A DNA stretch of 33,807 nucleotides, taken from contig JACPTZ010000023.1 in assembly GCA_016192525.1 (NCBI GenBank), positions 966 to 34,772 of the forward strand, in the 5' to 3' direction. A program made the translations under genes and the position numbers. Source of the DNA: Planctomycetota bacterium. GTDB lineage: Bacteria > Planctomycetota > MHYJ01 > JACPTZ01. Every line of letters begins with the position of its first letter. Positions within the stretch are counted from its first letter, which is position 1. The notes beneath the pieces are model-generated. The model saw nothing but the letters and a program-made list of their open reading frames with translations, did no database searches and had not been told where the DNA came from. Below, piece by piece: positions 14,678 to 23,080 of this stretch.

Positions 14678-15852
14678 ACTTCCGCCCGCTCGACACCGGT
14701 GTCATCCCGGGGAGCCGTCCTCTTTCTGGACGGCGACGGGGGATCCGATCTGGAGAGGCACTGTCCTGGGCTGCGGCGATGGTGTTCCTCCTCTCCTCCT
14801 GCGGCAAGCCGGCCCCGGTCTCCGGCCCGCCGGGCGGGGCGAAGTCCGCGCAGAAACTCAAGGTCACGACCTCCGCGGTCGAGTCGCGCCTGATCGAGTA
14901 CGCCGTCGAGGCGGTCGGCTCGATCGAGCCGCTCGAGGAGGTGAGCGTTCCCGCGCGCGTTTCGGGCACGCTCGACTCCGTCCGGTTCGCCGAGGGGGAC
15001 ACCGTCACGGAGGAGACCATTCTGGCCGAGATCGACGTCGAGAAGTACTCCCTCGGCGTGAGCCGGGCGCAGGCCGACTACGATCGGGCGCTCTCGCAGT
15101 GCAAACTCGCGGAAACCCTCTATGCCAACCGGCTCCAGCTCTACGAGGAGGGGCGGCGGCAGAAGAAGGAGTGGGTGACCGAGGAGCAGATGGCGGGATG
15201 GCGGGCCGACGTGGAGAAGGCGAAGGCCGACGCCGAGCGCGCCCGGGTCGATCTCGAGCTGGCCCGGCGGAATCTCAGGGACGCCGTGGTGCGGCCGCCC
15301 ATGCCCGGCGTGATCCACCGCAAACAGGTGTCGAAGGGGGAATACGTCAAGCCCGAGACGGTCGTGGCGACGATGCTGAACGTTTCGACGCTCCGCGTGC
15401 GGTTCATGGTGAACGAAATGGAAGCCGCGCGGCTCCGGCGCGGGGATGAAGCGACATTCTCGATCCGGAGCGCCCCGGGCGTCGTCCAGCGCGCAAGAGT
15501 CTTCTTCCTGGGACAGAAGTCCGATCCCTCCACGCGGGCCGTGGAATGTCTCGCCGAGGTGCAGTCGCCCGCCGGCGATCTGCGGCCCGGCACTTTCGCC
15601 TCGGTTCGGGTGGTGACCGGGAAGCGGCCCAGCCTCGTGGTGCCGGAGCGCGCGGTGCTACCCACGGATCGCGGGTTTGTGGTCTTCCGCACCGACGGAA
15701 AGAAGGCGGCCTCCGTTCGCGTCACCCTCGGCCTCCGGGTGGACGGCACCGTGGAGATCACCGAGGGCCTCGCGGCCGGCGACATCATCCTGGTCGACGG
15801 CGCCCCGAGCGCGCGGGACGGGATGGAGATTGAGGTGGTGGAGCCGAAGTGA
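14674..15852 (+). CDS. RND efflux periplasmic adaptor (membrane fusion protein), lipoprotein
   Basis: The protein has 392 residues. I chose the ATG at 14674, which overlaps the tolC-like stop by four bases (ATGA) and follows a GGGAG-type site; the frame stays open further upstream, but that would lie inside the previous gene. A hydrophobic segment ends in FLLSSC, a good lipobox with C43 as the lipidated residue. Then come a barrel-sandwich half (SVPARVSGTLDSVRFAEGDTV), an alpha-helical hairpin (about 135-205), the second lipoyl half (VVRPPMPGVIHRKQVSKGEYV), a beta-barrel domain and a membrane-proximal domain ending near GDIILVDGAPSARDG. This is the AcrA/MexA order. It links the RND pump to the TolC-like duct. 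Confidence 0.9.
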   Translation: MNFRPLDTGVIPGSRPLSGRRRGIRSGEALSWAAAMVFLLSSCGKPAPVSGPPGGAKSAQKLKVTTSAVESRLIEYAVEAVGSIEPLEEVSVPARVSGTLDSVRFAEGDTVTEETILAEIDVEKYSLGVSRAQADYDRALSQCKLAETLYANRLQLYEEGRRQKKEWVTEEQMAGWRADVEKAKADAERARVDLELARRNLRDAVVRPPMPGVIHRKQVSKGEYVKPETVVATMLNVSTLRVRFMVNEMEAARLRRGDEATFSIRSAPGVVQRARVFFLGQKSDPSTRAVECLAEVQSPAGDLRPGTFASVRVVTGKRPSLVVPERAVLPTDRGFVVFRTDGKKAASVRVTLGLRVDGTVEITEGLAAGDIILVDGAPSARDGMEIEVVEPK

Positions 15853-18800
15853 GCATGTCTCTACCCGACATCGCCATCAAGAACCCCGTCTTCTCGTGGA
15901 TGATCATGCTGTTCCTGATCCTCTTCGGGGGATACTCCTTCACCCGTCTCGGCGTCAGCCAGATGCCGGACGTCGATTTTCCCAACGTCAGCATTTCCGT
16001 CGCGCTTGAAGGCGCGTCCCCCGAGGTCATGGAGACGGACGTCGTCGACGTGATCGAGGACGCCGTCATGAGCGTGCAGGGGATCCGCGAGGTCACCTCG
16101 ACCGCCCGGCACGGCACCGCCTCCGTCTCCGTCGAATTCGAGCTGAGCCGCGACATCGACGCCGCCGTCCAGGACATCCAGACCAAGCTCGCCCAGTCGA
16201 CCCGCCTCCTGCCCCGCGAGATCGACCCTCCGGTCGTGACGAAGACGAATCCCGAGGATCAGCCGATCCTCTGGATGGCGCTCTCCGGCCAGAAGCCGCT
16301 CCAGGAGCTGACCCTCTTCGCCCGTGACCACGTGAAGGACAAGTTCCAGACCGTGGCGGGGGTGGGCGAGGTGATGATGGGGGGATACCTCGACCGGAAC
16401 ATGCGGGTCTGGCTCCACCTCGAGGAGATGGAGGCGCGCCAGATCGCGGTGGACGACGTCATCTCCGCCCTCCAGCGGGAACACGTGGAGGTCCCCGCGG
16501 GGCGCATCGAGACGGCCTCGCGCGAGATGAGCGTGCGGTCCGTGGGCGAGGCGCCCTCGGTGGCGGAATTCCGGAAGATCGTCGTCGCCTACCGCAACGA
16601 CGCGGCGATCCTCCTCGGCGACATCGCGCTGGTGGAGGACGGGCTGGCCGACCGGCGCCGCATGGCCCGCACCCTCGGGCTCCCGGCGGTCGGACTCGGG
16701 ATCAAGAAGCAGCGCGGGGCGAACGCCGTCGCCGTGGCGCAGGCGGTCAAGGCCCGGATGGAGGAGATCCGCAAGACGCTGCCTCCCGGGTACGATCTCG
16801 GCGTGAACTTCGACAGCACCCGCTTCATCGAGGATTCGATCGGCGAGATCCAGTTCACCATGGTCCTCTCGGTGATTCTCACCTCGCTCGTCTGCTGGCT
16901 CTTTCTCGGCTCGTGGACGTCGACCCTCAACATCCTCCTGGCCATCCCCACGTCGATCGTCGGGAGCTTCCTCATCATTTACTTCCTCGGATTCACGCTC
17001 AACACCTTCACCCTGCTCGGCCTCTCGCTCGCCGTCGGGATCGTCGTCGACGACGCGATCATGGTGCTGGAGAACATCGTTCGGCACCGCGAGAAGGGGG
17101 AGGAGCGGCTCCCGGCGGCGTCGCGAGGCGCGAGGGAGATCACCCTGGCCGCGATCGCCGCCACCCTCTCGATCATCGCCATCTTTCTGCCGATCGCGTT
17201 CATGGAGGGGATCATCGGGAAGTTCCTCTACCAGTTCGGGGTGACGATCTCGGTGGCCGTCGCCCTGTCGCTTCTCGAAGCGCTGACGCTTACTCCGATG
17301 CGCTGCTCGCAGATCCTCCAGGTCGGGGAACGCGCCACGCGGCTGGGGAGGTTCCTCGATGCCGCCTTCAAGTCGCTCGCGGCCGCCTACCGGGCGGTGC
17401 TCGGACCGGCGCTGCGATGGAGGGCCGGGGTGCTTCTTCTCGCCACGGGGATCTTCGCCGGGTCGCTGTGGCTGGCCCGCGGGATCAATCAGGAGATCGT
17501 CCCGGCGCAGGACCAGTCGATGTTCATGGTGCGGTTCCAGACCCCGGTCGGCTCCTCCATCGACTACACCGACGCCCGGCTCCGCGACTGCGAGGCGATC
17601 GTCTCCTCCCGGCCGGAGACGGCCCGCTACTTCGGCGTCGTGGGCGGCTTCGGGGGGGGGGAGGTGGACACCGGGATCATGTTCATCACCCTTAAACCGC
17701 CGGAGGAGCGGGGGCCCACGCCGGTGACCCAGCTGGACATGATGAACTTCGTCCGCACGAAGTTCAATTCGGTCCCGGGTCTCAAGGCGTACGTGAGCGA
17801 CCTCTCCATGCGCGGCCTGACGAGCCGGGGTTCAAACTTCCCGATCCAGGTGGCCGTCACGGGGCCGGACTGGCGGGAGCTGGCGGACCGGGCCGACCAG
17901 ATGATGGACCGGATGCGCGATTCCGGGCTGATGATCGACGTGAACAGCGATTATCTCGTGGGGATGCCCGAGCTGCGGATTGTGCCGGACCGCGACCGGG
18001 CCGCGGACCTCGGCGTGAGCGTGCTCTCGATCGGGCAGACGGTGAACGCGCTGGTGGGCGGGGTGCGGGTGACCAAGTTCAAGGACGCGGGGCACCGGTA
18101 CGACGTGCGGTTGCGACTGGTCTCGAACGAGCGGTCGCAGCCGGAGGATGTGAAGCGGCTCTTCGTGCGCAACCGGGACGGCGGGCTGGTGCGTCTCTCC
18201 GAAGTGGTTCAGATTCACGAGGAGCCGGTGGTGCAGACGATCACGCGCCGGAACCGGGCGCGGGCGATCACGATCTCGGCGAACATGGTGCCGGGGAAGT
18301 CGCAGAAGGACGCCCTGGAGCGGGTCCAGGCGATCGCCGCGGAGCTCCTGCCGCCGGGGTACGGGATCGAGTTCACCGGGTCGTCGGTGATGTTTCTCCA
18401 GAGCGCCTTCGCCTTTCTGTTCGCGATCGGCTCCGGCGTGCTGATCGCCTACATGGTGCTCGCCTCGCAGTTCAACTCGTTCGTCCACCCGCTCCTGGTC
18501 CTCCTGGCGATGCCCTTCAGCCTCACCGGGGCGGTGCTGGCGATGATGCTGGCGGGGGTCACCTTCAACATGTACAGCATGATCGGGATCGTGCTCCTCA
18601 TGGGGATCGTGAAGAAGAACTCGATCCTGCTCGTCGAGTTCACGAACCGGATGCGGGAGCACGGACTCGCCCCGCGGGAGGCGCTGCTCGAGGCCTGTCC
18701 GATCCGGCTCCGGCCGATCCTGATGACCTCGATCTCGACGATCGCGGCGGCCGTACCGCCCGCCCTCGCGCTCGGCCCGGGGGCCGAAACCCGGATCCCG

Positions 18801-18929
18801 ATGGCGGTGGTGGTGATCGGCGGGGTGCTCGTGTCCACGTTCCTGACGCTCTTCGTCGTCCCCTGCGCCTACGCCGTGCTCCCGGGGCGTGTGGCCCGGG
18901 AAGAGGAAGCGGCGGTGAGCGCGGACTAG
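15849..18929 (+). CDS. RND-family multidrug-type efflux transporter (AcrB/MdtB-like)
   Basis: The protein has 1,026 residues, full length for the HAE1/AcrB type. It starts at a GTG overlapping the adaptor stop by four bases (GTGA); an ATG two codons later (15855) is also possible. Twelve transmembrane segments are expected, and the two large periplasmic loops after helices 1 and 7 are present. Proton-relay residues are conserved: D401 and D402 in GIVVDDAIMVLENIVRH (helix 4) and K923 in GIVKKNSILLVEFTNRM (helix 10). DVDFPNVSISVALEGASPE near the N-terminus is typical of porter-domain starts. Substrates cannot be read from sequence; the pump type exports hydrophobic or amphiphilic compounds. A MITE-like palindrome lies 57 bp past the stop and could also act in transcript ending. 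Confidence 0.93.
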   Translation: MSMSLPDIAIKNPVFSWMIMLFLILFGGYSFTRLGVSQMPDVDFPNVSISVALEGASPEVMETDVVDVIEDAVMSVQGIREVTSTARHGTASVSVEFELSRDIDAAVQDIQTKLAQSTRLLPREIDPPVVTKTNPEDQPILWMALSGQKPLQELTLFARDHVKDKFQTVAGVGEVMMGGYLDRNMRVWLHLEEMEARQIAVDDVISALQREHVEVPAGRIETASREMSVRSVGEAPSVAEFRKIVVAYRNDAAILLGDIALVEDGLADRRRMARTLGLPAVGLGIKKQRGANAVAVAQAVKARMEEIRKTLPPGYDLGVNFDSTRFIEDSIGEIQFTMVLSVILTSLVCWLFLGSWTSTLNILLAIPTSIVGSFLIIYFLGFTLNTFTLLGLSLAVGIVVDDAIMVLENIVRHREKGEERLPAASRGAREITLAAIAATLSIIAIFLPIAFMEGIIGKFLYQFGVTISVAVALSLLEALTLTPMRCSQILQVGERATRLGRFLDAAFKSLAAAYRAVLGPALRWRAGVLLLATGIFAGSLWLARGINQEIVPAQDQSMFMVRFQTPVGSSIDYTDARLRDCEAIVSSRPETARYFGVVGGFGGGEVDTGIMFITLKPPEERGPTPVTQLDMMNFVRTKFNSVPGLKAYVSDLSMRGLTSRGSNFPIQVAVTGPDWRELADRADQMMDRMRDSGLMIDVNSDYLVGMPELRIVPDRDRAADLGVSVLSIGQTVNALVGGVRVTKFKDAGHRYDVRLRLVSNERSQPEDVKRLFVRNRDGGLVRLSEVVQIHEEPVVQTITRRNRARAITISANMVPGKSQKDALERVQAIAAELLPPGYGIEFTGSSVMFLQSAFAFLFAIGSGVLIAYMVLASQFNSFVHPLLVLLAMPFSLTGAVLAMMLAGVTFNMYSMIGIVLLMGIVKKNSILLVEFTNRMREHGLAPREALLEACPIRLRPILMTSISTIAAAVPPALALGPGAETRIPMAVVVIGGVLVSTFLTLFVVPCAYAVLPGRVAREEEAAVSAD

Positions 18930-18976
18930 CGGGCGAGCGCCCACCCTCCGTCGCCCCGCGCTTGAGCGAGTTCGAG

Positions 18977-19162
18977 CCGGGATTTGCTCAAATGCACCCA
19001 CAGTTTCCTTGTCATCCCGAGCGGCGCGGCCCGGAGGGCCGCGGCGCGAAGGATCACCAGCCTTGAACGGGCACGGGCACGGGCTGGCGATCCTTCGCCC
19101 CGCCCTGCGGGCGGGGCTCAGGATGACAGTCCAAACCGTGGGCGCATTTGAGCCGGGATTTG
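18977..19162. mobile_element. MITE-like 166-bp palindromic element with 10-bp target-site duplication
   Basis: The element (18987-19152) begins CTCAAATGC and ends GCATTTGAG. Its arms pair almost throughout: the left arm contains GTCATCC(C)GAG and GAAGGATCACCAGCC, and the right arm contains the reverse complements with a few changes, around a short GC-rich loop. Nested small hairpins (GGCCC...GGGCC on the left, CCCGCCC...GGGCGGGG on the right) sit inside each arm. It is flanked by a perfect direct repeat, CCGGGATTTG, at 18977-18986 and 19153-19162, as expected for a target duplication. No transposase is encoded. TGTCATCC-GAGC...GAAGGATC palindromes are, to my knowledge, recurrent in environmental bacterial genomes, but I cannot confirm copy number here. 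It fills most of the 307-bp gap between the RND gene and the next ATG. Confidence 0.75.
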
Positions 19163-19165
19163 CCC

Positions 19166-19193
19166 TTGACATCTCAGGCGGGAAGAGTAGATT
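19166..19193 (+). promoter_or_regulatory. Possible promoter of the secreted Ig/caspase-like protein
   Basis: A perfect -35 box TTGACA (19166-19171) lies three bases beyond the right target duplication of the MITE-like element. After 16 bp it is followed by TAGATT (19188-19193), which matches four of six -10 bases. The start would be about 36 bases before the ATG at 19237. Confidence 0.4.
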
Positions 19194-19236
19194 GACGGCT
19201 TCGATCCCATCCATCCCACCGGGAGGGAGAACCGCC

Positions 19237-22200
19237 ATGAAGCACTGCCTGCCTGCCTGCCTGCCGCTCCTGCCTCCGTACCCGCTCGAGGTTCGCACTT
19301 CTCGCCGCGCTGATCGGGCTCCTCACGACGCCTGCTTTTTTCGCCCCTGATCTCGCGGCGGCGCCTCCTCCAACCGGGTTCACGCTCGTCTCCGTGTCGC
19401 ACACGCCGGACCCCTGGTCGCCCAACTTCGGTCCATGGACGGTCGGCGTTCAAGTCAGTGTCCCGGCGACCTCCGGTGCCGCGGCCGGAGCTTCCGCGGA
19501 GAAGCGCCGGGACGGGGGGATCGTCCTCGTCCGCCTGAAGGTGGACGTTCGGGACGCGGGCGGTGCGCTCGTGCGAAGCCTCTCCGTCGACGGCGCGGTG
19601 CCTGCCGCTCATCAGGGAGGCGGCGCGATTCCAGTCTCCCTGGCGACCGCATGGGACGGGATCTCGTCTTCCGGACCCGCCGCGCCGAGCGGGACATACT
19701 CGTATGACGTCCGTGTCACGCTGCTCCGGCGCACCACGAATCCAAGGGCCGCTTCAGGGAGCGCCGCGGCGGAGGGGGTCGAGACGGTCCTCGACGAGAT
19801 CGTCCAGCCCCATGGAGGGACCGTCGTCCTGGATCGGGACCCGCCGGTCTGCGCCCTCGCCCCCGCCTCGGGGACCCACCTTGGGCTCCTTACGGACACG
19901 ACCTTCGCCGTTACGTGGACGGACAATCTGACCGGGGCGGTCCCCTCCACTTTTGCCGCGGCACTGAACGGAGTCTCCATCGCTTCCCTCTTTACGGTTA
20001 CGGCCAACGGGGCGCATCTGAGCCCGACGGCGGCCCAGCTCCCGGTCCTGTTGCCGCTCTTCGTCCCCGGTCCCAACATGCTGACCGTGAGCATCCGCGA
20101 CGCGGTCCAGAACGAGGGCTCGAGCTTTGCCTCCTACGTAGTGGACGACCTCCACGACCTCGACGGTTCCTCATCCGGTCCGGCGCCGGTGCTCCTCTCG
20201 GTCGTTTCGGGAGGCGGCTCGGCTCTCGTGGGGCGTCCTCCTTCGGACCCGGTGATGAAGGTGAGGGCGGAACGGGAAGGGCAACCGGCCCCCGGGGTCC
20301 CGCTGGAGTTCGTGTTCACGCAGGGAAAGGGGGTGGTCCTGGACGCTCCAGGCTTCGGGATGACGACGGACGCGAACGGTCTCGCCGCGGTGCGGGTCAT
20401 CCTCGGACATGAGGAGGGCACGCAGATCGTGGAGGCGCGCCTGTCGGGCGGCGCGCCGGGGTCGGGAGTGGCGGTTTCCTACAGCGCCCATGAGCCCTGT
20501 CTCTCGGCGCTCCCGGTGCAGTTGCCGGAGGGGTTCGAGGCCCTGGAGGACATCCCGGGCAGTGCCTGGCCCGCGCTCCTGGAGGTGGAGGCCGCGGGCT
20601 TGAACGGGGCGCCGCTCGCCGGCGCGGAGGTGACATACCAGATCGTCGACGGGACCGGGCACCCCATCGCGAATCCGGAGACGGTGGGCGAGTTCCTCCC
20701 CGCGGCGCCGATCGCGGACGCGAACGGTAGGGCGCGCGCCGCATTCGTCGCCGCGCCGTCGGCCCCCTTCGGGCCCGTGCATGTGCGGGCGTTCCTGACG
20801 GAGTTTCCGGAAGTCGAGGCGGCGTTTGAGGGGGCGATCCAGGATCCCGCGAGCCTGACGGTACACACCTCGCCTTTCACGGGTCAGCCGGACGAGCATG
20901 TTCGGCTGGGGATCTCGCAGGGTCAGGCGCAGATCGGGAGACAATCCCTGCTGCTCAGTGTCCCGCTCCAGGTGCAACTCTACCGGGACGAAGCCCCGAC
21001 GGGACCGTTCCAGATCGACGGCACCGTTACCTGTCCGGACTCGGGGCTTCCACAGCCAGTCACGATCCACTTCCGGACCGCGTCCTTTCAGATCGTCGCC
21101 GGGGAGGGGTATCTGTCCGCGGGCGAGGGGAACTTCCACGAGACGGCGACGGGTCCACTGGGACCGATCGCGGCCTCGGTGGACCTGACGCCCTCCGGGC
21201 GCGCCTCCGTGCGGCTCACGTACGGACCGAAGACGGAGGACCACCTGGTCCTTTCCGGGATCGCGGCGCAGTTCGTAAATCCGTGCCATTTCGGAGGAGG
21301 GGGAGGCGGCGGGTTCACTCCGAGCGCGGTCCACGCCGCCGGGGTGCCGGAGCTCTATCTGGCGTCGGTGCAGGACGACGGGTTGCGTCTGAGGATCCCG
21401 CTGGCCTTGGCGGCCCCTCAGCCCTCGGGGGGTCCGGCCGTGCTCAAGCACGTCGTCCAGGCGCGGCTGCCGGTGGGCCAGTCGCTATCCTCGGTGACGT
21501 TGAAGGTCCTGGATCCGCTCGGGAGCGAGATCACGGCGGAGAGCGGGTATCCGGAGGTGACGCCGGAGCACGCCCTCTCGATGAACGGGGCGTCGAACCC
21601 GACGCCTGAGCGGTTTGCGCTGTTGGAGAGCGAACCGGTGGCATTTGATACGGACCTTGTGCATGTTCGGAGCGGAAACTTAACAGATACAATCGACCCT
21701 CTGGATCCCGGAATCGGTGCCGTACCGGGTATTCCTCCTCTGCCGACTCTCTCTCCGGGGCCCGCTGACGCGCGATGGGTTCGCGGTCCGGCAGGCGGTG
21801 CGATCGGGCTTCTCGCAGTGATTCCGGGTTTGGGACAGATCCCGCCGCTGAGTTTCCCAATCGTCAAGCACCTCGCTTTCTGCGACACGTTTACGCAGAT
21901 TTCAGACCCGGTGTGGCCGGAACTGGACTGGTCTGAAGTGCTCGGAGCACACGCCCCGTGGAACGTGCGGGTCGTGCTCGCGGTGAAGAACCCCGCAAAT
22001 TCTGCTCGTGTGTTTCTGCGACAAGCACTCGTGGATCCATCGGTACCGACATCATTACCGGTAGGTCCGATTCCGTCCACTTCGTTGGACTTGGTGCTTG
22101 CGCCGAATGCCAAGTTCAGTCGTCAAGCGAACCTGAAGGAATTCCGCTTGTCGCTCGCAGGCACCGCCGCGGCACAATTGGGGGTCGTGGCTCCGTCGAT

Positions 22201-23080
22201 CGGCCGTCACACGATCGGGAGTCTCGACATCATCGATCATGCAACGTCTCCAAACAGCAACGACAGAGATACCGAGCGCTTCCGCACCGAGGCCATTGCG
22301 AGGTTTCCCTCTAATCTTGCCGGTTGCGGATTTGCCTCCCACACAATCGTCCTGCGCGGAGATCTGTTTGACGTGTCCCTTGTCAACAGGACCCTCGTCG
22401 GAGGGCCTCCGTCGGGGTCCTTTCTCGTCAGCGCTGGCGCGGCGGCAACATATCTGAGCTTTGGCTTTGTTGAAACGACACCCTACTGGGCGCATCGACC
22501 CGCGAACTGGTTCTACATCTCCGGGCATGGATATCACTTTAGCAAGTCATTCGTCAGTTTGATCTACGATCAAAGCGTGTTGACGAGTGATCTCGTCGGT
22601 AGCTGGACGGGTGTCGAGATGGTCCTTATCGCGGGTTGCAGCCTCGTGGACATCAATGATTACAACGACAAGTTCAATTTGCTCAACAGGAACGGGGACG
22701 ACACGAATCCGGGAAAGGACTTGGCTCAGTCCGGAGCAGGGTTGATTCTAGGATACAACGCCGGCGCGCCCTTCGACGCTCATGACGCGGATCAGGAGTT
22801 TACGGCGAAGGTCGTTTCTCGTTTTTTTGAGTTGAGGGACAGGGTCATTGTGGGTACTCCACCTCCAATCAACATCGCAAGAGGGTGGCTCCAAGCCAAT
22901 GAAAACGTGGAGGACACGGCCGGCGCGGCCGGGTCTACCGGACCGAATCCACATACTCCGATGAACGCGGCGGCCATAGATTCGACTGTCACACCGCGAG
23001 TCTACTACTATTTCCTATACAGAGGGAATCCCCCCGGAGCTAGGGCCGCGCTTAGCGGCGTCCTCGAACCCCTGTGGTAA
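19237..23080 (+). CDS. Large secreted protein with Ig-like domains and a caspase-like (clan CD) C-terminal region; reading frame interrupted at a TGCC repeat
   Basis: The ATG at 19237 has a strong GGGAGGGAGA site but, with five TGCC units, its frame ends at 19350. The long frame opens at 19241, first encodes a signal-peptide-like stretch (FALLAALIGLLTTPAFFAP, near 19289-19345), and then runs uninterrupted to 23080. Removing one TGCC unit joins them into a protein of 1,279 residues, used for numbering here. The next in-frame start, GTG at 19394, would lose the signal peptide. Domains: a FlgD-like Ig fold (about 60-160), an Ig-like domain (about 200-300), a Big_1-like domain (about 310-415, with TTDANGLAAVRVILG), and another Ig-like domain (about 430-520). 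A Gly-rich spot follows near 21295. The C-terminus has WFYISGHGYHF (H1096) and VLIAGCSL (C1133), the His-Cys pattern of clan CD peptidases. The last third is lower in GC. Confidence 0.7.
19246..19265 (+). repeat. Tetranucleotide tract (TGCC)5 inside the signal-peptide start
   Basis: Five exact TGCC units begin right after ATG AAG CAC. With five copies the start codon is out of frame with the 3.7-kb reading frame that follows. With four or seven copies it is in frame and yields a complete signal peptide. Such tracts are the hallmark of slipped-strand phase variation, although five copies is short for a hypermutable tract. Confidence 0.8.

Noticed and set aside
18987-19152. Simple rho-independent terminator of the RND operon
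   Set aside because: The structure is far longer than a terminator, has no T-run, and carries a perfect 10-bp flanking duplication, so insertion explains it better. It may still stop transcription.
17832-19298. Long minus-strand frame under the RND gene end and the palindromic element
   Set aside because: It covers conserved RND coding sequence and the mobile palindrome, is His/Arg/Pro-rich, and has no recognisable motif.
19009-19350. A 113-codon gene starting inside the palindromic element
   Set aside because: Most of it translates the mobile palindrome. Only its last 38 codons, from the ATG at 19237, matter, as the out-of-frame start of the secreted-protein gene.
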